A program made the position numbers and the translations under genes. From an uncultured Bacillota bacterium (GTDB lineage Bacteria > Bacillota > Clostridia > Christensenellales > UBA1242), in NCBI GenBank assembly GCA_937889705.1, contig CALBYO010000054.1:1-5692 (forward strand): 5,692 bases of DNA, read 5' to 3'. Below are positions 1-5,692 of the stretch, piece after piece (positions within the stretch are counted from its first letter, which is position 1; each line of letters begins with the position of its first letter). Under the pieces are notes generated by a model. It searched no databases. It saw nothing but the letters and a program-made list of their open reading frames with translations, and was not told where the DNA came from.

Positions 1-922
1 CTTTAACACTTTCGCACTTGCTCTTTAAGAGTTTGATTTCGCCAACACTTTCGCAAACATCAATGATTTGTTTATTTTCAAAATTGCTGAAACCATAATT
101 TAAAAGTTTTGAACTTTCGTTAAATCTTGCTGTCGATGTTGTTGCTCCAAGCACAACTGATACAAGACGCATATTCCCTTTTTCGGCAGTCGCAACTAAG
201 CAGTAACCTGCTTCATCTGTTGAACCAGTTTTACCAGCATCGCAGCCTTTGAAATATCTTATCAATTTGTTCGTGTTTACAACTTCTGTTTTTCTTCCTG
301 ATGGGTGTGTTAAATGGTCCATCCAAATTGTGCTGTATTCAAAATACAACTTATGGCTGACAACTTCTTTGAAAAGTTTAGCAACATCACGAGCGGTTGA
401 ATATTGTCCAGGTTCTGGAAGTCCGCTAGCATTTACATAAATTGTATCTTTAAGTCCAAGTTCTTGCGCTCTTTTATTCATTCTTGAAACAAAAGTTTGT
501 TCTGAACCTGAAATTTTTTCGGCTAGTGCAACGCTCGCATCATTTGCTGATGCCACAATTGTACTTTTGAGCATATCATCAATTGAGTATTCAACATAAG
601 GGTCAATGAAAACTTGACTACCACCCATGCCAGAAGCATTTTCAGTTGTTGTAAGTTTTTCATCAAGCGATAAGTTGCCCGCTTCAATTTCTTCCATTGT
701 GATTAAAACTGTCATAAGTTTAACAATGCTTGCAACTGGCACTTTTTCGTCAGCGTTATCTTCAAATAAAACTGTGCCTGAATCGAAGTCCATAAGCAAA
801 CTAGATTTTGCGTCAATTTGTAAATCGCTGCCGTCCGCACTGACCTTTCCGAAATCAAAACAAGAAATTATCGTTAAAACGCAGCAAAGTAGCAAGCAAA
901 TTGTGACTGATAACTTTTTCAT
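1..922 (-). CDS. Serine-type D-Ala-D-Ala carboxypeptidase (peptidase S11, DacF-like), 3' end cut by window edge
   Basis: Secreted low-molecular-weight penicillin-binding protein that removes the terminal D-Ala from peptidoglycan pentapeptides outside the membrane. I translated 307 codons from the ATG at 922-920; the frame is open to the left edge, so this is the N-terminal part of a protein that is usually about 370-430 residues. All three catalytic motifs of the family are present: SxxK as S65-I-V-K68 (in VASIVKLMT), SxN as S125-A-N127, and KTG as K231-T-G233. The blocks SGMGGSQVF (97-105) and VNTNKLIRYF (215-224) resemble DacF-type members, but the paralogue cannot be fixed. Residues about 1-29 form a signal peptide: MKK, a hydrophobic core, then either a lipobox-like I-I-S-C21 or a signal peptidase I site after V-S-A29. 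The C-terminal PBP5-type beta domain appears to begin near residue 288 (VGEIKLLKSK). GGAGGG lies 3 bases before the ATG. The gene is separated from the desulfurase operon by a terminator, so it is probably its own transcription unit. Confidence 0.93.
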   Translation of the reverse strand, partial: MKKLSVTICLLLCCVLTIISCFDFGKVSADGSDLQIDAKSSLLMDFDSGTVLFEDNADEKVPVASIVKLMTVLITMEEIEAGNLSLDEKLTTTENASGMGGSQVFIDPYVEYSIDDMLKSTIVASANDASVALAEKISGSEQTFVSRMNKRAQELGLKDTIYVNASGLPEPGQYSTARDVAKLFKEVVSHKLYFEYSTIWMDHLTHPSGRKTEVVNTNKLIRYFKGCDAGKTGSTDEAGYCLVATAEKGNMRLVSVVLGATTSTARFNESSKLLNYGFSNFENKQIIDVCESVGEIKLLKSKCESVK

Positions 923-925
923 AGT

Positions 926-931
926 CCCTCC
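926..931 (-). promoter_or_regulatory. Ribosome binding site of the carboxypeptidase gene
   Basis: The minus strand reads GGAGGGACTATG. This is a near-perfect Shine-Dalgarno core with only 3-4 bases before the start, slightly shorter than usual. It fixes the ATG at 922 as the start, because no other Met codon occurs until residue 44. Confidence 0.85.
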
Positions 932-943
932 GTTTTTAGTTAG

Positions 944-975
944 AAAAAAACTAACTCTTATTCAAAAGTTAGTTT
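944..975 (-). terminator. Rho-independent terminator after the pheS-pheT-desulfurase operon
   Basis: On the minus strand AAACTAACT (975-967) pairs with AGTTAGTTT (956-948). The stem can extend inward by one G-U and two A-U pairs to a four-base loop (963-960), and a run of seven T's (950-944) follows the stem base. The stem is AT-rich and so not strong, but its geometry and its position 30 bases after the desulfurase stop codon fit an intrinsic terminator. The middle arm AGTTAG (956-951) can alternatively pair with a second CTAACT at 943-938. Confidence 0.72.
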
Positions 976-978
976 AAG

Positions 979-987
979 ATTTTAACA
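979..987 (-). promoter_or_regulatory. Possible extended -10 promoter for the carboxypeptidase gene
   Basis: The minus strand reads TGTTAAAAT, a TGn motif plus a -10 box with one mismatch to TATAAT. No good -35 is seen 16-18 bases upstream. The same 11-mer TTTGTTAAAAT forms the -10 region of the stronger pheS promoter at 5654-5664, which supports the call. Transcription would begin near 972, inside the first arm of the terminator stem, leaving a leader of about 50 bases. Confidence 0.4.
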
Positions 988-1005
988 AAAAATTATTCAA
1001 AAATT

Positions 1006-2145
1006 TTAAGCAAGCATTGAAATCAATCTGTGATAATTGTCAACCAAGATTTTTGCAGCACTGATAACTTCATCTACTGTGTTGTTTATAGAAAAACTTA
1101 CGCGCAAAGCACCTTCTATATCTTGCCTATTTTTGTTCATTGCAAGTAAAATTCTATTCAACGCTGCTTTTTTAGATGAACAAGCACTGCCTGTTCCAAC
1201 TAGTAAGCCGTCATCGTCACACATTCTCACAAGCGTTTCTCCTTTAACGCCTGCAAATGAAATGCTTACAATATATGGCGAAGCATTTACAGAGTTGATT
1301 GTAATTCTGTTGTCGTTACACTTTTTGATTTCATTTTTGAAAGTTTCGCATAAATTGCTTACAAAATCGTAATTTTTTTGCAAATTTTTGAATTTTTCAG
1401 TGCTTGCGGCAGCAAAAGCCAAAATTGACTGCAAGTTTTCTGTGCCAGAACGAAGTCCAAATTCCTGCCCGCCACCAAAAACATAAGGTTTTAATTTCGC
1501 TTTATTTCTCACAAATAATGCGCCAATTCCTTTTGGCCCACCAATTTTATGAGCCGAAATTGTGTATAAATCTATGTTTTTCATTCTGCTTAGATTAACA
1601 TCAATTTTACCAAATGCTTGAACTCCGTCACAATGAAAAATCGCATTTTTCCATTTTGATTTGATAAGTTCACCGATTTTTTCAACATCGTTTATTGCGC
1701 CAGTTTCGTTGCTTACATGAATACAAGAAACAAATGCCGTTGGTAATTCCAACAACTGTTTAAGTGCATCAAAGTCTATAACGCCTTCATTTGTAAGTGG
1801 AATAAATTTCACATTATAACCACGATTTTTCAATTCTTCTGCACAGTTATAAACGCATAGATGTTCGCCCGATGAGAATAAATATTGTTCATCGCCTTTT
1901 TTAGCACTTCCAAAGACTGCCAAATTGTTTGCTTCTGTTGCTGACGCAGTGAATACTAAGTTCTCCTTATAGTCAACATGTAAACAATTACAAATGTCTT
2001 TCTTGGCATTATCAATTTTCTTTTTGTTTTCAAGCGCAACAGAATAAGAAGCAGATGCGTTAAAGTAATTATCTGCTTCTTCAATCATTATTTTTTTTGC
2101 TGCATCGCAAATTTTTGTTGTGCTTGCGTTATCTAAAAATATCAT
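1006..2145 (-). CDS. Cysteine desulfurase, group I NifS/IscS-like (PLP-dependent)
   Basis: A 379-residue cytoplasmic enzyme that takes sulfur from L-cysteine, giving alanine and an enzyme persulfide that feeds Fe-S cluster assembly or tRNA/cofactor thiolation. It is full length for the family. Landmarks: N-terminal LDNASTT (4-10); SATEANN (68-74); catalytic-type His95 in GEH; VSNETGA (144-150); cofactor residues Asp173 and Gln176 in HCDGVQ; PLP Schiff-base lysine K200 in SAHKIGGPKGIG; GGGQEFGLRSGTEN (224-237); persulfide cysteine C322 in TGSACSSKK. The SACSSKK loop, rather than IscS-like SACTS, resembles Firmicutes desulfurases paired with ThiI for 4-thiouridine; that assignment is inference. 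The usual NPSSxH block reads NASASY (29-34). The start lies 2 bp after the pheT TAG with only a weak GAG ribosome site, so translation is probably coupled to pheT. The stop is TAA, followed by the terminator. No IscU/SufU, ThiI or MnmA gene is in the window. Confidence 0.95.
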   Translation of the reverse strand: MIFLDNASTTKICDAAKKIMIEEADNYFNASASYSVALENKKKIDNAKKDICNCLHVDYKENLVFTASATEANNLAVFGSAKKGDEQYLFSSGEHLCVYNCAEELKNRGYNVKFIPLTNEGVIDFDALKQLLELPTAFVSCIHVSNETGAINDVEKIGELIKSKWKNAIFHCDGVQAFGKIDVNLSRMKNIDLYTISAHKIGGPKGIGALFVRNKAKLKPYVFGGGQEFGLRSGTENLQSILAFAAASTEKFKNLQKNYDFVSNLCETFKNEIKKCNDNRITINSVNASPYIVSISFAGVKGETLVRMCDDDGLLVGTGSACSSKKAALNRILLAMNKNRQDIEGALRVSFSINNTVDEVISAAKILVDNYHRLISMLA

Positions 2146-2147
2146 AT

Positions 2148-4580
2148 CTATCTCAAAACTACATTCAAGTTTTCTGAAAGTCTTTTCAAAATTTTATTAA
2201 TTGTGTGATTAATTTCGTCATCAGTCAAAGTTTTTTCGTCACTCAAAAATTTCAAGTTGAACGCCAAACTCTTTTTGCCTTCAAGATTTTTACCGCGATA
2301 AATATCAAACAAAGTGCATGAATAGAAATTTTTACCCATTGTTTGTTCAATTATTGTTTGAATTTCCTTAGCGGTTACTTTCTCGTCTGCAACCAATGCC
2401 AAATCTCTTTCAACAATAGGGAATTTTGAAATTTTCTTAACTTTAAATTCCTTTTCATTTAGTTTAACAATTTCATCACAATTTATTTCAGCAAAATATG
2501 TGTTTTCAGGAATTTCATAGTTCGCTGCAACCTTTGGATGAACTTTACCAAAACTTGCTAAAACAATTCCGTTTTCCAATTTTACATCTGCACTAATTCC
2601 TGGGTGCAAATATGGTCTGTTTGAATATTCCAATGTATATTTCACATTGAATTCTTTCAACAAGATTTCCATTAAGCCTTTGAATGTAAAGAAATCGTCT
2701 GATGAGCATACGCTTGCAAATGCAAACTTATTTTTTTCAATAGGTTGTTCTTTTAATGGCAATTCTTTTGCAAGATAAACTCTTCCTGCTTCCATTGTTT
2801 TAAAGTCGTGATTATTTCTCTTTACATTGTATGCGACATTATTAAACAACGAATGAGCCATTGTTGTTCTAAGCGTGCCAAGTTCTTCACTTATTGGGTT
2901 TGCAAGTTTAATTGGTGAATTTTCTGGGAAATCAACAAGTTGAAGATTTTTAACGGCGCTTTCTGGAACTAATGAATAACTTAAAATTTCGTTGAAATTT
3001 CTTGTTACTAAAAAGTCTTTAAATTTTCTTTGTAAATCTAAAATATCGTTATGTTTACCTTGTGTGATTGTTAAATTCTCAAACAAAGGTGCTTCGATTG
3101 AATTGTAAACATCGTAGCCATACATTCTGATAATTTCTTCCGCAACATCGTTAGCGTTTTCAATATCAAATCTATATGGTGGAACTTCAAGTGTTAAACT
3201 ATCTCCATCAAACTCAATTTCAATGCCGAGTCCGTTTAAAATTGTTTTAATATCTTCTTCTTTAACAGTTATTCCAAGAATTTTATCAATATCATGTTTT
3301 GATACAACAATTTTCTTGTTTTCAACTGGTGCTTGTTTGCAATCTATCATGCCCTGAGCAATATCACCACACTTTAATTCTTCAACCAAAGAGAGTGCTC
3401 TTTGCATACCTAACATTGGGCTTGCAAGGTCAACACCTTTTTCAAATCTTGCAGAAGAATCTGTTCTAACACCGATTGCCCTGCTTGTTTTTCTGATTTG
3501 TGCTCTTTCAAATGCTGCTGCTTCAAAAACGGTGGTTGCTGTTTCGTCTGATATGCAAGAATTAAGTCCGCCAATAACACCTGCGATAACACAAGGTTTT
3601 TCCGCGTCTGCAATAACCAAGTTGTTGGAATTTAATTCATAAGTATTTCCGTTCAAAACTGCAATTTTTTCGCCATTTTCTGCGCGTCTAACAACAATTT
3701 TATTTCCGTTTAAATATTTTTGGTCAAAAGCGTGCATTGGTTGTCCAATTTCAGTTAAGACATAATTTGTAATATCAACGATATTATTAATTGCATGAAT
3801 ACCAACGGCAAAGAGTCTTGCTCTCATCCAAAGTGGACTTTTTTCAATTTTAATATTTTCAACTGCTGTTGCGATGTATCTTGGGCAAAGTTCGTAGTCT
3901 TTAATTTCAACTGAAACAAAGTCTTCAACTTTTTTATCTTTGCAAGTATAAGTTAAATTTTGTTTTTTAACTGGAATTGCAAATATTGCACTGACCTCTC
4001 TTGCAATACCAAGAACACTCATGCAATCTGGTCTATTTGCAGTTATTGCAACATCTAAAACATAGTCGTCTAACATCAATGCTTTGGCAACTGGCGTGCC
4101 TGCTGCAAAGTTGTCTTTGAAAATTAAAATGCCGTTTACCGAAGCGCCTTCGTACATATTATCGGTGATGCCAAGTTCTTCGCCAGAACAAAACATACCT
4201 TCCGAAACAACGCCACGCATTTTTGACACTTTGATGTCTATTCCGTTTGCAAGGTGTGCGCCTTCAAGTGATACAGGAACAAAATCTCCTTCGCTGATGT
4301 TTGTTGCGCTCGTTATAATTTGAACATTTTTTTCGCCAATATTTACTTGGCAGACATACAACCTATCTGCTTCTGGGTGTTTTTCAATTTTCTCAATTTT
4401 ACCAACCACAACATGCTCTAAGTGATAGCCAAGATTGATAATCTCTTCAACTTCAAAGCCAACGCCTGTCAATTTTTCTGCAATATATTCGGCAAGTTGC
4501 TTTTTAGAGCCGTCTGAATTTGGAACTTTTATTTGCTCTAAATCTATATAATCATTTAACCAATTTAATGAAATTTTCAT
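2148..4580 (-). CDS. pheT: Phenylalanyl-tRNA synthetase beta subunit
   Basis: Beta chain of the alpha2beta2 PheRS, which binds tRNA-Phe and hydrolyses mischarged Tyr-tRNA-Phe; 810 residues, normal for bacterial PheT (about 800). Domains in order: N-terminal MKISLNWLNDY block; EMAP/OB-type tRNA-binding domain about 40-155 (GKIEKIEKHPEADRL, MFCSGEELG); LDVAITANRPDC (175-186); B3/B4 editing domain about 205-385, with GQPMHAFD (279-286), GVIGG and FEAAAF keeping the editing-site His and Glu; B5 domain about 400-475, ending in FDIENANDVAEEIIRMYGYD (471-490); catalytic-like core with NPISEELGTLRTTM (561-574); C-terminal FDX-ACB anticodon-binding domain about 715-810 (KFPIVERDLALV). The start is placed at the ATG at 4580-4578: GGAGAAG (4590-4584) sits 3 bases before it, and the product begins like other PheTs. 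A TTG start at 4592 would add four residues but overlaps that Shine-Dalgarno. The gene lies 21 bp after pheS and 2 bp before the desulfurase; its stop is TAG. Confidence 0.98.
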   Translation of the reverse strand: MKISLNWLNDYIDLEQIKVPNSDGSKKQLAEYIAEKLTGVGFEVEEIINLGYHLEHVVVGKIEKIEKHPEADRLYVCQVNIGEKNVQIITSATNISEGDFVPVSLEGAHLANGIDIKVSKMRGVVSEGMFCSGEELGITDNMYEGASVNGILIFKDNFAAGTPVAKALMLDDYVLDVAITANRPDCMSVLGIAREVSAIFAIPVKKQNLTYTCKDKKVEDFVSVEIKDYELCPRYIATAVENIKIEKSPLWMRARLFAVGIHAINNIVDITNYVLTEIGQPMHAFDQKYLNGNKIVVRRAENGEKIAVLNGNTYELNSNNLVIADAEKPCVIAGVIGGLNSCISDETATTVFEAAAFERAQIRKTSRAIGVRTDSSARFEKGVDLASPMLGMQRALSLVEELKCGDIAQGMIDCKQAPVENKKIVVSKHDIDKILGITVKEEDIKTILNGLGIEIEFDGDSLTLEVPPYRFDIENANDVAEEIIRMYGYDVYNSIEAPLFENLTITQGKHNDILDLQRKFKDFLVTRNFNEILSYSLVPESAVKNLQLVDFPENSPIKLANPISEELGTLRTTMAHSLFNNVAYNVKRNNHDFKTMEAGRVYLAKELPLKEQPIEKNKFAFASVCSSDDFFTFKGLMEILLKEFNVKYTLEYSNRPYLHPGISADVKLENGIVLASFGKVHPKVAANYEIPENTYFAEINCDEIVKLNEKEFKVKKISKFPIVERDLALVADEKVTAKEIQTIIEQTMGKNFYSCTLFDIYRGKNLEGKKSLAFNLKFLSDEKTLTDDEINHTINKILKRLSENLNVVLR

Positions 4581-4583
4581 TTT

Positions 4584-4590
4584 CTTCTCC
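4584..4590 (-). promoter_or_regulatory. Ribosome binding site that decides the pheT start
   Basis: The minus strand reads GGAGAAGAAAATG, so the GGAG core stands 6 bases before the ATG at 4580. The upstream in-frame TTG (4592-4590) shares a base with this motif and has no comparable site of its own, so the ATG is preferred. Confidence 0.85.
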
Positions 4591-4601
4591 AATAACTAAA
4601 A

Positions 4602-5621
4602 CTATTTAACTTGATTTAAGAAACGCATATCGCTTTCAAAAAGCATTCTCATATCTGGAATTTTATCCATGACCATGCAAAGCCTATCAACACCTTGACC
4701 AAATGCAAAGCCCGAATAAACTTTTGAGTCTATTCCGCAGCCGTCAAGGACCTTTGGATTAACCATTCCTGCGCCTAAAAGTTCAATAAAACCTGTATGT
4801 TTGCACAAGTTGCAGCCTGTGCCACCGCAATATGGGCAAGTGACATCAACTTCAACGCTAGGTTCTGTAAATGGGAAGAATGATGGTCTAAACCTTGTTT
4901 CTGTGTTCTCTCCAAACAAAATTTTAATAAGTTTATTTAATGTCATTTTCAAGTCTAACATTGAAACATTTTTATCAACTACCAATCCTTCAAATTGATG
5001 GAAAACTGGTGAGTGAGTTGCGTCATTATCAACCCTGTATGTTCTGCCTGGGCTGACAATTTTGATTGGTGGTTTTCTATTTTCCATAACTCTTGCTTGA
5101 ACGCTTGATGTTTGAGTTCTAAGCAAAATGTCATCAGTTATATAGAATGTGTCTTGCATATCGCGCGCCGGGTGGTCTTTTGGAACATTCAATTTTTCAA
5201 AGTTGTATTTATCTACTTCAACTTCTGGACCTGTAACAACTTCAAATCCGAGTTCAACACAAGCATCAATCAACTTGTTAAAAGTTTTATAAAGTGGGTG
5301 AATTGCTCCATACTCGCCTTCTTTACTTGGCTCTGTAATGTCAATTTTTTCATTAGACAATTTTTCGTTAAGTTTCTTTTCGTTCAACTTTTCTTCAAGA
5401 TTTTTAATAACGCCTTCAACGAAAGTTCTAACTTCGTTTACAAGAGCGCCAACAGCGGCTCTCTTTTCTTGGGCAACTTCACGCATTCCACGCATAATTT
5501 CAGTAAGCAAACCTTGTTTGCCCGAAAATTTAAGCCTGTAATTGTTTAATTCTTCAAGATTTGTAACTTTTTCAATTTCTTGCTTAGCAAGTTCTTTTAA
5601 TTCTTTGATTTTTTCTTCCAT
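4602..5621 (-). CDS. pheS: Phenylalanyl-tRNA synthetase alpha subunit
   Basis: Catalytic class II chain of PheRS, which activates phenylalanine with ATP and charges tRNA-Phe; 339 residues, matching bacterial PheS (about 330-345). Residues 1 to about 92 are a charged, Lys/Glu-rich coiled-coil arm that contacts tRNA. The catalytic domain follows: motif 1 region HPLYKTFNKLID (108-119); DHPARDMQDTFY (149-160); LLRTQTSSVQ (166-175); motif 2 PGRTYR (191-196) with THSPVFHQFEG (202-212); FFPFTEPSVEVDV (248-260), carrying the FPF specificity phenylalanines; motif 3 GFAFGQGVDRL (304-314) with Arg313. The pocket alanine of GFAFG is the normal residue. A four-cysteine insert, C262-x2-C265-x4-C270-x2-C273, precedes the LLGAGMVNP block and resembles a small metal knuckle known in Firmicutes PheS. 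Oddities are a KLNEK-rich linker (78-91), DITEPSK where DVTLPGR is usual, and Asp instead of Glu before the motif 3 Arg. The ATG has AAAGG 7 bases upstream; the stop is TAG. It is the first gene of the operon. Confidence 0.98.
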   Translation of the reverse strand: MEEKIKELKELAKQEIEKVTNLEELNNYRLKFSGKQGLLTEIMRGMREVAQEKRAAVGALVNEVRTFVEGVIKNLEEKLNEKKLNEKLSNEKIDITEPSKEGEYGAIHPLYKTFNKLIDACVELGFEVVTGPEVEVDKYNFEKLNVPKDHPARDMQDTFYITDDILLRTQTSSVQARVMENRKPPIKIVSPGRTYRVDNDATHSPVFHQFEGLVVDKNVSMLDLKMTLNKLIKILFGENTETRFRPSFFPFTEPSVEVDVTCPYCGGTGCNLCKHTGFIELLGAGMVNPKVLDGCGIDSKVYSGFAFGQGVDRLCMVMDKIPDMRMLFESDMRFLNQVK

Positions 5622-5628
5622 AATTCTG

Positions 5629-5633
5629 CCTTT
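5629..5633 (-). promoter_or_regulatory. Ribosome binding site of pheS
   Basis: AAAGG on the minus strand ends 7 bases before the ATG at 5621. It is a modest but well-spaced Shine-Dalgarno and supports this start codon. Confidence 0.7.
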
Positions 5634-5653
5634 TTATTTAACAAACTGCTGGT

Positions 5654-5682
5654 ATTTTAACAAATTATTTATTAAATGTCAA
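5654..5682 (-). promoter_or_regulatory. SigmaA-type promoter of the pheS-pheT-desulfurase operon
   Basis: On the minus strand there is a perfect -35 TTGACA (5682-5677), a spacer of exactly 17 bp, then -10 TAAAAT (5659-5654), one mismatch from consensus. A TGn extended -10 element (5662-5660) precedes it. Transcription should start near 5647, giving a leader of about 25 bases before the pheS ATG. That leaves no room for a riboswitch, T-box or leader peptide downstream of this promoter. Confidence 0.85.
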
Positions 5683-5692
5683 AATAAATGTT

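Noticed and set aside
627..977. Plus-strand open frame of 116 codons opposite the carboxypeptidase
   Set aside because: The other strand carries SxxK, SxN and KTG motifs and a signal peptide; this frame is a shadow that also runs over the terminator.
1037..1372. Plus-strand open frame of 111 codons opposite the desulfurase
   Set aside because: It mirrors the highly conserved region around the persulfide cysteine and has no recognisable product.
3410..3613. Minus-strand open frame of 67 codons inside pheT in another frame
   Set aside because: It is Gln/Leu-rich low-complexity sequence out of frame with the conserved B3/B4 domain; an overlapping gene is not supported.
5112..5123. PheS LLRTQTSSVQ with Gln170 where Thermus has an active-site His
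   Set aside because: As I recall, E. coli PheS also has Gln in this motif (LLRTQTS), so it is a normal natural variant.
5112..5549. Plus-strand open frame of 145 codons antisense to pheS
   Set aside because: It is F/N/K-rich as expected from the complement of a Lys/Glu-rich coiled coil, has no family resemblance, and lies wholly within the secure pheS frame.
1..5692. Alternative genetic code, mobile element, CRISPR, tRNA or toxin-antitoxin module
   Set aside because: No in-frame TGA or TAG inside the genes, tryptophan is TGG, and there are no terminal inverted repeats, regularly spaced repeats or additional small genes; nearly all bases lie in four ordinary genes.

Overview
The window is AT-rich chromosomal DNA with all genes on the minus strand, read here from right to left. 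Gene content points to a low-GC Gram-positive bacterium, most likely a clostridial-type member of the Bacillota. The signs are a PheS with a four-cysteine insert of the kind I know from Firmicutes, a secreted DacF-like D-Ala-D-Ala carboxypeptidase, strong GGAGG-type ribosome binding sites and sigmaA-like promoters. The genus cannot be named from this sequence alone. Stops used are TAG, TAG and TAA, with no sign of an altered genetic code.

Layout from the right edge: a good promoter (about 5654-5682) with a very short leader drives pheS (5621-4602). Then come pheT (start corrected to the ATG at 4580, ending at 2148) and, after only 2 bp, a group I (NifS/IscS-like) cysteine desulfurase (2145-1006). 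These three form a clear operon, closed by a stem-loop and T-run terminator at 944-975. A separate gene for a secreted penicillin-binding-protein-type carboxypeptidase starts at 922 and runs off the left edge. Its probable promoter (extended -10 at 979-987) lies just upstream of the terminator.

PheS and PheT form the alpha2beta2 phenylalanyl-tRNA synthetase. The co-transcribed desulfurase mobilises sulfur from cysteine, and one plausible but unproven use is tRNA thiolation, which would give the operon a tRNA theme. The carboxypeptidase trims peptidoglycan stem peptides outside the membrane and is functionally separate.

This is essentially a housekeeping region. I see no mobile element, CRISPR array, tRNA/rRNA or phage gene, and no convincing undescribed system. 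The points most worth a second look are the lack of a T-box leader before pheS, the tight pheT-desulfurase coupling without a visible sulfur-acceptor gene, the mutually exclusive hairpins between the desulfurase and the carboxypeptidase, and a lipobox-like signal peptide on the carboxypeptidase.
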